Of a DNA stretch of 64,000 nucleotides, positions 11,301 to 20,578 are shown in pieces. The DNA comes from Rebecca billardiae RCC1528 (taxonomy: Eukaryota > Haptophyta). Within the stretch, counting starts at the first letter, position 1. Each line of letters begins with the position of its first letter. The stretch lies in the NCBI GenBank assembly GCA_965240325.2, contig OZ251236.1, forward strand, positions 310,001-374,000, in the 5' to 3' direction. The position numbers and the translations under genes are program-made. The notes under the pieces were generated by a model. It searched no databases, was not told the origin of the DNA, and saw nothing but the letters and a program-made list of their open reading frames with translations.

Positions 11301-11743
11301 GCGGGTGGTGGTTGCGCTCGCTCGCCTGCCCGGTGGTGAGCGGGTGAGCAGCAAAGGCAAAGGCAAGGTTCACGGAAACTGCGCGCGTGCTGCGAGCCGG
11401 GACTCGAACAGACAGGACTGATGATGAGATGATGAGCTTCCGGAACCACTCCCGACTCCCGCCACATTACACAGCACACTTGACTGCCGTGACTGTCAGC
11501 CCGGTAGCTATCTGTATTACTTAGCAGAGCTCATACTAGCCAAGCTAGGCGTCGTAGCTAATTTCATCTATACTGCGCTATACATTTCGTCCACGCCATC
11601 ACCGCTCGAGCCAGCCAGCTTGTATTGATTATATTTGATGTGGCGCCGACCGGTGGCGATGCCGGGCCGCAGCACCGAATCAGCCGACTGCCGAGTTGAG
11701 AATACTGAGATGCGACGACGACGATGCTGATGACACCACGCCG
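11301..11743. other. Intergenic between two minus-strand genes
   Basis: No gene is seen. The stretch should hold the promoter of the Cys-repeat gene and the 3' UTR of the C2/cadherin-like gene. A tRNA-like string on the minus strand near 11388-11465 does not fold as a tRNA. Confidence 0.5.
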
Positions 11744-13918
11744 TCAGCCGCGCCCGAGGTGCGTGACGACCGAGAGCATCGATGCGGCGAGCACGACGGC
11801 GAGACCGCCCGCCGTGCCCAGGCCCGTGCCCAGCCCGCCGAGCGAGCCGCCGCCGCTCGGCAGCGCGCTCTGCGCCACAGGGAGCACTGTGAAGGCATGC
11901 CGGGAGACTCCGTCCTCCGCCCTCACCACCAGCCGGACCGCCGTCGCCGCCCGCGTGCCGTTGGCGCGCGCGCCGGCGGCGGCGAAGTCGAGCGCGAGCG
12001 GCGTCGAGACACAGACTTCGTCTCCGTAGCCGGCGGCGAGAGGCGCGCGGCCGAACGCGCGCGCGGCACTCGCCGAGCCCCAGCTGGCCGCCAGCTCGGC
12101 CCCGCCAGCCACTCCGCCGCTCCCAAACCCGCCTGCGGCGGCGCGCAGCAGGTCGTCGTCGACGGCGCCGGCCGAGCCGTTGCCGGCGCCGAGCAGGTCG
12201 GCGGTGCACGGCGCCTCAGCACTCGGCGCCCATAGCCACTGGCCCACCTCTCCGCCCGCGCCGGCCGTGCTGCTGCCCGCGCCCGCGTCGGCCTGGCGCC
12301 TCGAGCCGCGCCGCCCGCCGCCCGCGCGCCGCGCCGCGAGGTGCACTCCACTCCCGGCGGTTGAGTGCACGCCGCGCAGAGCGCACAGCGATGCGCGCGC
12401 GGACGATGGCGCCGCGCACGCGACGAGTCGTGGCGCGGGCCACGCCGCCGATGGGCTGCCCTCCGGCGGACGCAGCACCGCGTCCGGGATCCCGACCTCG
12501 TACAATGAGTGAGACGCCAGGAAGGTCACGCCGCCGTCAGCGCCAGCAGACGGTCGCGCTGGGCCCGCGCGGCCGCCGTCAGAGCCGGCCGTGGCGAGGC
12601 GTGGGCTGAACGGCCACGCCGACGCCGACACCGACGCCCACTGCACCGTCGGCGGCCCGCACACCAGCAGGCCACAGTCTGCCGCCTCGCCAGCCGACGC
12701 GCCATCGTGACGACCAGCGTCGCGCCGCGCCGCCGCGGTCGGCTCGGCGCCCGCCGCCGCCGCCGCCGCGCGGAAGGGTGGGCGCAGGTGAAGCTGGGAC
12801 GAGGACCAGCGCCACGCGTGCGCGTGCGCGCCGGCGCTCGAGCCCGCCGCGGCCGAGCCGCCGCCGCCCTCGCCCGCGCTCGTCGGCGCGAGCAGCCGCA
12901 GCTGCAACGAGCGCAGCCGTGCGTCTGTGCTCGCGCCCGCGCGCGCCCGGCGCACAGCGACCGTGTAGAGGCGCTCAGACAGGCCGTCTGCCGCGCGCAC
13001 AAGGACGCCGAGGTGCGTGCGCGTGCCGGCGGGGCAGAGGGCGAGCGGCGCGCTCGTGGCCGAGCGCCAGCCCACGCTCTGCCACGGCCTGCCGCCTTCC
13101 AGCACGCCATCGTCGGCCGGCTCAGCGCCGCTGCCCCCGACGCTGCCGCCGCCGCCGCCACCGCCGCGCCGCCACGCATCGTCGGGCGCGGCGGCCCCCG
13201 ACGCGTGCCCTCGCGCGGCCGAGGAGCGGGCGCGCGCCGACGCGTGCCGCCCGCGCGCGCGCTCGCCGGGGCACGGCAGCGTGCGGAAGAAGCGCACGCT
13301 CCACGCCTCCTGCGCGCTCCCGCGCCGCACGTGCCCAGAGGCCGCGAGCAGCACAGCCACGCGCACGCTCGGCTGCTCGGCGCGCACGGCCGCACCGTAC
13401 TGCATGCGCCCCCGTTGGAAGGGCGGCGCGAGGGCGGCGACGGCGCTGGCGCCGGAGGCGGGCAGGATCTGCAGCGCCGCGAGGCCGACCCCGGTGCCGG
13501 CCGGCGGCGGCGGCGGAGGCGGCGGCGCGGCGGGCGGGAGCGGCGGCGGCGCCGGAGAGCGCGCCGACACAGACACGCGCACGCGCACGGCGCCCGGTCC
13601 GGGCTCGAGTGGCACCCAGCGCTCGCCCGAGTCCAGAACGTGTGTGCGCGCCGAGCCGATCGCCATCGAGCGGAACACGTCGCTCTCCATCGCGCGCAGC
13701 TCCAGCTGCGCGCCGGGCGGGACGTCCTCGAACGCGCAGCAGCCGTGCGCGTACTGGGGAGCCACGCTGTTGGCGACGACCTCCGTGCGGCAGGTGCGGT
13801 GCGAGGCGCGGCCGGCGAGGCGTACCTCGAAGAAGACGTCGGCCACGTCGTTCAGCCCCGCGCCCCGCGACGGGAGCTCCCGCGCCGCGAGCACGCACGC
13901 CTCCACGCCGACGCCCAT
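11744..13918 (-). CDS. C2 domain plus cadherin-like beta-sandwich membrane protein
   Basis: The predicted product has 724 residues in one exon. Residues 1 to about 120 read as a C2-like domain (VEACVLAARELP at the start, ADVFFEVRLAG, and a strand near WVPLEPGPGAVRVRVSVS). A Pro-rich hinge follows. The rest contains at least two units ending in the motif VRAxDGxSxxxYTVxVxRA (LVRAADGLSERLYTVAVRRA and VVRAEDGVSRHAFTVLPVA). This is typical of the cadherin-like beta-sandwich domain often found in algal and bacterial surface proteins. The C-terminus is a hydrophobic helix (GGLAVVLAASMLSVV) with almost no tail, so the protein is probably C-terminally anchored. No signal peptide is obvious, so the topology is unclear. 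Homopolymeric Ala/Gly/Ser stretches between the units may include unrecognised introns. Confidence 0.6.
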   Translation of the reverse strand: MGVGVEACVLAARELPSRGAGLNDVADVFFEVRLAGRASHRTCRTEVVANSVAPQYAHGCCAFEDVPPGAQLELRAMESDVFRSMAIGSARTHVLDSGERWVPLEPGPGAVRVRVSVSARSPAPPPLPPAAPPPPPPPPAGTGVGLAALQILPASGASAVAALAPPFQRGRMQYGAAVRAEQPSVRVAVLLAASGHVRRGSAQEAWSVRFFRTLPCPGERARGRHASARARSSAARGHASGAAAPDDAWRRGGGGGGGSVGGSGAEPADDGVLEGGRPWQSVGWRSATSAPLALCPAGTRTHLGVLVRAADGLSERLYTVAVRRARAGASTDARLRSLQLRLLAPTSAGEGGGGSAAAGSSAGAHAHAWRWSSSQLHLRPPFRAAAAAAGAEPTAAARRDAGRHDGASAGEAADCGLLVCGPPTVQWASVSASAWPFSPRLATAGSDGGRAGPARPSAGADGGVTFLASHSLYEVGIPDAVLRPPEGSPSAAWPAPRLVACAAPSSARASLCALRGVHSTAGSGVHLAARRAGGGRRGSRRQADAGAGSSTAGAGGEVGQWLWAPSAEAPCTADLLGAGNGSAGAVDDDLLRAAAGGFGSGGVAGGAELAASWGSASAARAFGRAPLAAGYGDEVCVSTPLALDFAAAGARANGTRAATAVRLVVRAEDGVSRHAFTVLPVAQSALPSGGGSLGGLGTGLGTAGGLAVVLAASMLSVVTHLGRG

Positions 13919-14226
13919 GCCGAAGCGGGCGGCGCGCGCGCTGCGAGTGCGCCGGAATCGTCATATCGAAAGGCGGGGTCAGAGAAATCCGAATTAAATC
14001 GGCGCGCGCAATAAAACCGCGCGGCCGACGACGATGAAATAATCTACGCGCGCTCGTCGAGGACGACGGTGCTGACGATGCTGGCGATGGCGATGTGACG
14101 ATGTCGATGACGTGGATGACGAATCCGCATCAGACGAATGACGAACGAAGATGTCGTCGATATGTATGATGATCATCACGACTACCTAGCGGCCAGCTGC
14201 TGCGGCAGATGCGGCCGCGCGGCCGG

Positions 14227-17200
14227 CTAGCAGTCCAACAGCGCCGACGACGATCTCCCCTGCCGCGATGCCGCCTCGTACGGCCCAGGCTGCGCCTCGC
14301 CGTCCGCGGCGGCCGGCTCACGGCAGTCACGCGCGGCGCGCACGTGGCCGTGCCCGCTCGCGGCGGCGCCGTCCGCCGCACGCGCCTCCGCGCCGGCGTG
14401 GTGGCCCTCCTCGACCGCCTCCGCGCCCACAAAGTAATGCAGGTACGTGCAAAGCAGCCGCTCGACAAAATTGGCGTCCAGGAGGTATTGCAGGTGCGCC
14501 GCGCGCCCGAGCGTCTGATCGAGCGAGAGTCCGGCCAGGTGGAAGTCGACGTCGAGCCTCTTGCCGCGCACGCCCGCGCCGTGCAGCCCCCACAGCAGGT
14601 GCTGCAGCATCGCCGAGTAGACGAGCCCCTTCGGCCGCGAGTCGGCGAGCGCCTCGGGCGAGGGGTACAGCGACGCTGAATTGTACGGCACGTAGCGGTC
14701 CTGCGGGCAGCGCGCGCGCGCGGGTGAGGGGGTGTAGGGTTGGGGTTGGGTTGGTTGGGGTTAGGGTTGGAGCTCGGGCTCGGGCGCGGGTGGAAAGTGC
14801 CGCGGGTAGCGCAGGGCCGGGGCCGGGGTCGGGCAGGCGGCTGAGCACGCGCGCGCCACGCCACCGCGCGTGGGCTTGGAAGGCACGGGCCAAATCGAGC
14901 GAGCACGCTCGACGTGCCGCCGCTGGTGGCGGCGGCGGCGTGCACGGCGGCGTTGGCGTTGGCGCGTGCGCGCACGTTGACGCACGCGACGAGCAGGACG
15001 TGCCGGAAGTGGACGAGAAAGTTCCGCTCGACATTGAGCCGGTACAGCAGCGTCGACTGCGGGTCGGGCGCATCCCGAAGGGTGAGCTCGCGGATCGCCG
15101 CGCAGCGCGGGTGGTTGCGGAGCGTTCGGATGAGCACCTTCACGAGCCCGTTCTGACCGTACAGCCAGCCTAGGTGCGGGCAGCCGAGCGAGAGGAACGT
15201 GTGGCAGTAAGGCAGGTAGCGCGAAAACCGCTCGGTCTGGAGCGCCGCGCGCAGGATCAGCGCGCCCTGCGAGTGTGCGACGAAGGAGATGCGAAGCGGT
15301 GTCGCGGCCGCGCGGTGCTGCGCGCCGCCGCCCGCGCCGCCGCCCTGCGACTGCTGCAGGTGCGCCGCCCCCGCCGGCTCGCGCTGCTGCGCGCCCGCCG
15401 CGGGCACAGCACCGCCCGCCGGCTGCGCCGCGCCGCCGCCGCCGCCGCCGCAACCCGCGCCGCCTTGCGACGGTGGCAGCAGCAAGGACACCATGTCGTC
15501 AACCTCCGCGGCCAGTCTCTCGCCGCACTCGACAAAGGAATCAAGCGTGCGTCCCTCGTTAGCGCGCGAGAGTAGCACCCGCGACTGCGGCAGCAGCAGC
15601 GCCAGGCTGTTGGCGTACAGCTGGAGGTCGTACCGGTTGCCAAACAGGCCGTGCACGAGCACCACGGCGTGGATGACTGGCGGCGCGCCGGCGGCACCCG
15701 GCGGCGGCGCGGCGCCGCCGCCGCCTGCGACGGGCGGCGCTGCGCCGGCACCGCCGCCGCCTCCCGCCGCCGCCGCGGCCGTGGCGGCGCCCGCCGGTGC
15801 GGCGCCGCAGCCCGACGGCGTGCGCGCGCCGAGCTTGCCGCCGGCCGCGGCTGGCGCCGCTGGGCCGTCACCGACCGCGCCGCCTCCATTCGGCCGCGCC
15901 GCCGCGCCGCCGCCGCCGCCGAGCCGCGCGGGCGGCGGCGCCAGTCCGCTGTCAGAGGATTGGCTGCTGTGGCCGCCGAGGCGCGCGACGCACGCGGGCG
16001 GCGCAGAGTCCGCGCGATCGAGCGCGCCGCCCAGCGCGCGCGCCTGCGGCGGCGGCGTGCGCGGCGGCGAGGCGCTCAGCCGGGGAGCGGTCGCAGGCGA
16101 CGCGCCGCCGCCGCAGCCGGGCGGCGGCTGCTGCGTCGTGGCATCCCAGCAAAATGATCCGCCGCCGCCGCCGTGCGCGTCGCCCTCGCCGCCCGCGCGC
16201 GCAGCACCACCGCCGCCCTCGCCGCCTCCCAGCACCGCCCTCCGCCCGAGCCGCGGCTCAAAGAGCGAGTGCTCGACAATCGTCGGCTGCGCATCATATC
16301 GATGCGCCGCGCCGGCGCGCGCGCGCTGCGAGCGCGGCGCCGTGCGCAGCGCCTCGAGTCTCGGGCCGGCGTCGGCGTCGGCGTGCGGCGCGCGCGCGCG
16401 GCGCGTGCCGCCGCTGGAGCTGCCGCCGGCTGCGCCGCCCGTGGGCGCTGTGGCCGCGCCGGCGCTCCCGCGAGCGGCGGCGGCGGCGGCGGCGGCAGCG
16501 GCGCGCGAGCCGCCGTGCGGCGCAGCCGGCTGCGCCGCCGGCACAATCGCGCGCCGCTGCGACCATTCGCTCAAGTGTCGGCGCAGCGTCTCGGCGGCGA
16601 GGTATTCCGCCTCCGCCGCGGGCGCGGGCGCGACGGGCACGAGGTGCGCCCCGTCTCGCGCGTGCTGCGCGGCGCCGTGCGGCTGGGGCTGCAACGGCTG
16701 CGGCGGATGGCCCGCCCGGCCCGTCGACTGCTGCTCGGCGGCGGCGGCGGCGGCGGCGGCGGTAGCGGCGGTAGCGGCGGTAGCGGCGGTGGCCCCGGCG
16801 GCGGCGGCGGCACCACAACCACTGTACACGGGCCATCGCGGCGGCGCGTCCGCGGCGGCGGCGCCGCCGTTGAGCGCGCCGAAGCCTCGCAGCTGGCGGT
16901 GGTGCGCCGACGACGACCTTGGCCGCTCGGGCGAGCCCAGCGGCAGCGGCAGACCAAGCACCGCCGCGGCGGACGCGCCGCTCAGAGCCATCCGCTGCGC
17001 ACGCGCCGCGCACGCGAGTTGTGACGAGAGGCTGGTCAAGTCCTGCGCCAGGGTGCTCAGCGCGCCCGCGACCGTGGAGTCGGCCTGCGGCAGCCGCAGC
17101 AGCGCGTGCTCACGCGCCACCTGCAGCAGCTCCGCCACCGCCACATGCGAGCCAACGGCCCAGCTCAATCTCACGCCTCGCGTGCCCGCGCGCGCGCCCC

Positions 17201-17655
17201 AGCGCGCGCCGCCGCCCGGCGCCGCGCCGCCGCCCGGCGCGCCGCCGCCCGGCGTGAGGGGGTCGACGAAGGAGCCCACGCTGCCGCCGTCCTTCGACTC
17301 GAACGGCGAGTGCACGGTGCGCGAGCCAGCGGAGACCGCGGACATGCTGCTCGTCGAGCGGCAGAACGCAGGGCGGAAGGGCGGGCGGCACTCAGGCGGC
17401 GTGAGCGACGCGCGCGCGCCCGCGCCGCCCGCCGCGCCGCCGAGCCCAGCGCCCCCGGGCCGCGCGCCCGGCGGCGGCGGGCTCGGCGGCGGCGTGGGCG
17501 GCAGCGGCGGCGTCGACGCGGCACGCGGTCGCGCTCCGCTGTCTGTCTCGCTGCACCCGCCGAGCGCACGCGCGGCGCTGCCCGCGCCGAACCCCGACTC
17601 GGCTGCGGACGCGCCGCCACCGGGCGGTGCAAACGGGGAGGGCCCGCGCTGCCGC

Positions 17656-17728
<73 letters not shown>

Positions 17729-18540
17729 GCGGCGCGAACGCGCCGCCGACTGGCGAGGCGTCGAGCGTCGCCGAGCGCGCGCGCCCGCGGCGCACCCGGC
17801 GCGGCGAGTGCTCGAGCAGCTGCGCGCCGGGCTCGAGGAACGCCGACCTCGTCAGCAGCTCGGTCGACTCTGCCGATCTGTCCGCGTCGTCCCGCGCCGC
17901 CGAACCAGGCCATCGGCCGCCGATACTTCGGCCCGCGGAGAGCGGGCGGCGGTGCCACGAGAGCTCGGCGCGCCCGCTCGGCGAGAGGACCAGCTCCGCC
18001 AGATGGTCCGCGATCGGCGTCGGAGGGCTCGCGCCGCCGCCGCCAGCCGTGCCCGCCGCGCGCGAGCCGCCGCCGCCGGCCGCGGCTGTGAACGAGAGAG
18101 CGCGGCGCCGGCGGCCCGCTTGCGCGTTGGCGCCGCGCGCCGAGCCGCCCGTCGCCGCGCGGCGCGGCGGCGTGCGCCGGTGCGCGCCGTCGCCCGCCGC
18201 GCCTGCGCCGTCGTCGGGCGAGTCGTGATACACAATGCGCGGCGGATCGGGCGGCGAGAACGGCGAGCAGCCGCCGCCGAACGCGCCGCCGCCGCCGCCG
18301 GACGCGCCGCCGACGGACGCGCCGCCGCCGACGTTGAGCGGAGGCGGGCGCCTGCGCGCCGCGCTGATCGGCGCGAGCGGCGCCGAGGCTTTGGCGCCCA
18401 GCGCCCCCGCCGAGGCCGCCGCTGCTGTGTACGACCCCGCCGGGCCGGCGACAACCGGGTGCGGGCTCGGCACGGGCAGCGGTGGAGGCGTGGCGCGCCG
18501 CGGGCCCCCGTGCTCGCCGACCGCGCCCGTGCCGAGCGCA

Positions 18541-18586
<46 letters not shown>

Positions 18587-19571
18587 GATCCGAGGCGTCG
18601 TGCGAGCGCGCGCGGCGCGTGGCCCTGCTGCGCGGCGCCGTGTGCTCCCCGTCGATCTCGAGGTCGAGGTCGCGATCGAGATCGAGCGGACGCGCCGCCT
18701 CGCCGTCGATCTCGATCTCGATCTCGAGATCCAGATCGAGATCGAGATCGAGCGACCCACCGCCGCCCGCCGCCGCGGCACTTCCGTCGGCGGCCGGGGC
18801 GCAGTGGCCCGGCGGCCGGCACGCGGGCGGGCCCGCGCCGCCGCTGCTCGAGCCGGCCGCGCCGCCCGCACCGCCGGCCGCCGCCGCCCCGTACGCCGCC
18901 GCCGCACGCCGCGCGTGCGCGCCGCCGCGCGCCGCCAGCTCGGCCATGTGTCGGGCGCGCGCCGCGGCCGCGACGGCCGCGCGGCTCGGCGGGCTGGGCG
19001 AGGGCGAGCCTGGGAGGAGCAGCGCCTGCGGGTGGAGCCAGGCGGGCACGCCGATGCGCACGAGCTCGGCGCCCATCGACGCGTGCGAGAGCATCAGCGC
19101 GCCCACGCACCGCTCGCACAGCGTGACGAGCAGCGCGACGAGCGTCGAGTCAGTCGGACCGGCGCCGCCGAGGCCGGCCGCGGCGACGGCCCAGGCCCAG
19201 AGGTCGGAGCCGACGCGGCGGAGCGTGCGCAGCGTGCCCTGCGGGCCCGGGCCGTCCTGCTTCGCGAGCGCGACCCCCGAGCGCAGCGAGATGTTCGAGC
19301 CCGAGCCGCGCCGCCTCGGCATCAGCGGCGGCGACGGCGCGCGAGACGCGTGCTCGGCGGCCGGCTCCAGCGGCAGCTGCAGCGGTTCGTCAATTTGCAG
19401 CGGTTCGTCAAACGGCACGCGCGTGAGGTGCGCGCCCTTGGCCGGGCTGCTCTGCGAGCTGTGCGGCGCCGAGTGCGCGCCGCCCGACTGCGCCGCCGAC
19501 TCCCACGACGCCGCCTCGGGCAGCAGCTGCACGAGCGAGCGCGCCGCGCGCCGCTGCGCCGCCGAGACTGC

Positions 19572-19602
<31 letters not shown>

Positions 19603-20231
19603 AGCAGCGCGGGGTCGAGGTGCAGCCCGACGAGGCGCGTGCTGAACGCCGCGTGCACCATGCACCAGTGCCACTCGTCCCACAGCACCGGCTCGTACAG
19701 CACGCGGCGCTGCGCGTCGGTCGCCGTGTCCGCGGCGCATCTCAATAGTATCTCGCTCGTCGACACCGGCTTCAGCACGGCGGCGAGCGCGGAGGGCGTG
19801 GCGCCCTCGGCGGCGACGCCCTCGGCGAGCGGGGCGAAGAGCAGCTCGAACCGGAGCCGCACCGGCTCGACCTCGAGCCGCGGGCCCGCGCCCACCGCGG
19901 CCACGTCCAGGAGGCCGCACAGGCTGACCGACTCTGCGAGCGGGTGCTGCTGCCGCGCGTAGGAGATCAAAACGGGCGTGGTGGAGCACGCGCGCGCGCG
20001 CGGGTGCGGTGGCGGCTGGCCCTGCGCGCGCACGCCCACGACCGGCCGTCGGCGCGTGTGGCTGCCCACCGTGAGCCGCCTGCCCGTCGTGTCGCCGAGC
20101 GCGCTCACGCGGACCGCATAGTAGCCCTGCGTGTAGAGCGCCACGTTGTCAAGGCGCGCGAGGCAGATTTGAATCTCGACCTCGGCGCGGAGCACCGCGC
20201 GCGGCCGAGCGCGGCCGGCTGCCGGCGGCAT
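14227..20231 (-). CDS. FAM135-like lipase/serine esterase (DUF676) with long disordered middle
   Basis: The gene has two exons, 20231-14976 and 14700-14227, with a 275-bp phase-0 intron. The product has about 1,909 residues. The N-terminus (EVEIQICLARLDNVALYTQGYY) matches the opening of FAM135 proteins. The C-terminal 400 residues are an alpha/beta hydrolase: VVLVHGLFGN near residue 1,517, the nucleophile elbow FVAHSQGALIL near 1,650, and SLGCPHLGW beyond it. The splice joins VACVN to DRYVPYNSASLY, restoring the conserved YVPY segment of the family and placing the catalytic Asp. The first ATG is at 20231. The middle of over 1,000 residues is Pro/Gly/Ser/Ala-rich with a poly-Gly run from a CCG microsatellite (17656-17728) and alternating Asp-Leu and Glu-Ile dipeptides (18655-18755). 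Extra introns there cannot be excluded. The family is thought to act on lipid esters; the substrate here is unknown. It is divergently paired with the gene at 20579. Confidence 0.75.
14701..14975 (-). other. Intron with telomere-like C-rich tract
   Basis: The donor is GTGCGC at 14975 and the acceptor CCGCAG ends at 14701. On the plus strand 14731-14770 reads as irregular GGGTT/GGGTTA units. Spliced in the sense direction this is an AACCC-rich pyrimidine tract about 30-60 nt before the acceptor. Confidence 0.75.
17656..17728. repeat. (CCG)n trinucleotide repeat in coding sequence
   Basis: About 24 CCG units encode a poly-Gly run on the minus strand in the FAM135-like protein. The length is likely to vary between individuals. 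Confidence 0.9.
18652..18760. repeat. GATCTC/GAGATC-rich coding repeat
   Basis: Imperfect repeats of GAGATC/CTCGAT on the minus strand encode alternating acidic-hydrophobic dipeptides (DLDLDLDLEIEIEID and a second block with DLDLEID). They sit inside the disordered middle of the FAM135-like protein. Confidence 0.8.
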
Positions 20232-20578
20232 GCCCCCAGCCGCGGGCGTGGGTGGTACCGCGCGCACGGCGAGCCCGCGCGCGCGAGGCCGCTCGCTGCA
20301 CGCCCCGGGCCGTTCAACCCGGGCGAGGGGAGCACCTCGCTCGCTGCTGGACTTTTGCTCGCCGGGCTTTCAGGCTCTGGATATGGGCGAATGGTCATAT
20401 GACGCCCATCGTTTCCCGTATTCAACGAGCTGACAACGAGTATGGAGCTCGCCAGTACCCCTCGCAGTCTTCCGGACCGTTATCGATAACGCCGACCCGG
20501 ACACGCTCCCGTTGGGCTTTGCTTTGTGCTTTCCGCAAGTGGCCGCCGCCCCATTCAAAGGGCCATCACGCCGCCGCC
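20232..20578. promoter_or_regulatory. Bidirectional promoter region
   Basis: This 347-bp gap separates the start codons of two divergent genes, the FAM135-like lipase and the multi-C2 protein. It is less GC-rich than either gene. It contains a perfect 12-bp palindrome GTTATCGATAAC (20479-20490) and an inverted pair ATGGGCG/CGCCCAT (20383-20389, 20403-20409). No TATA box is seen. Confidence 0.5.

Noticed and set aside
11388-11465. Minus-strand sequence resembling a tRNA-Met (CAT in a loop-like context and GTTCGAGTCCCGGCTCGCA at the end)
   Set aside because: The T stem and acceptor stem do not pair and the D arm is wrong, so it does not fold as a tRNA.
15289-19962. Long plus-strand open frames opposite the FAM135-like gene
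   Set aside because: They are shadows: the minus strand has the hydrolase motifs and an intron that restores the family signature.
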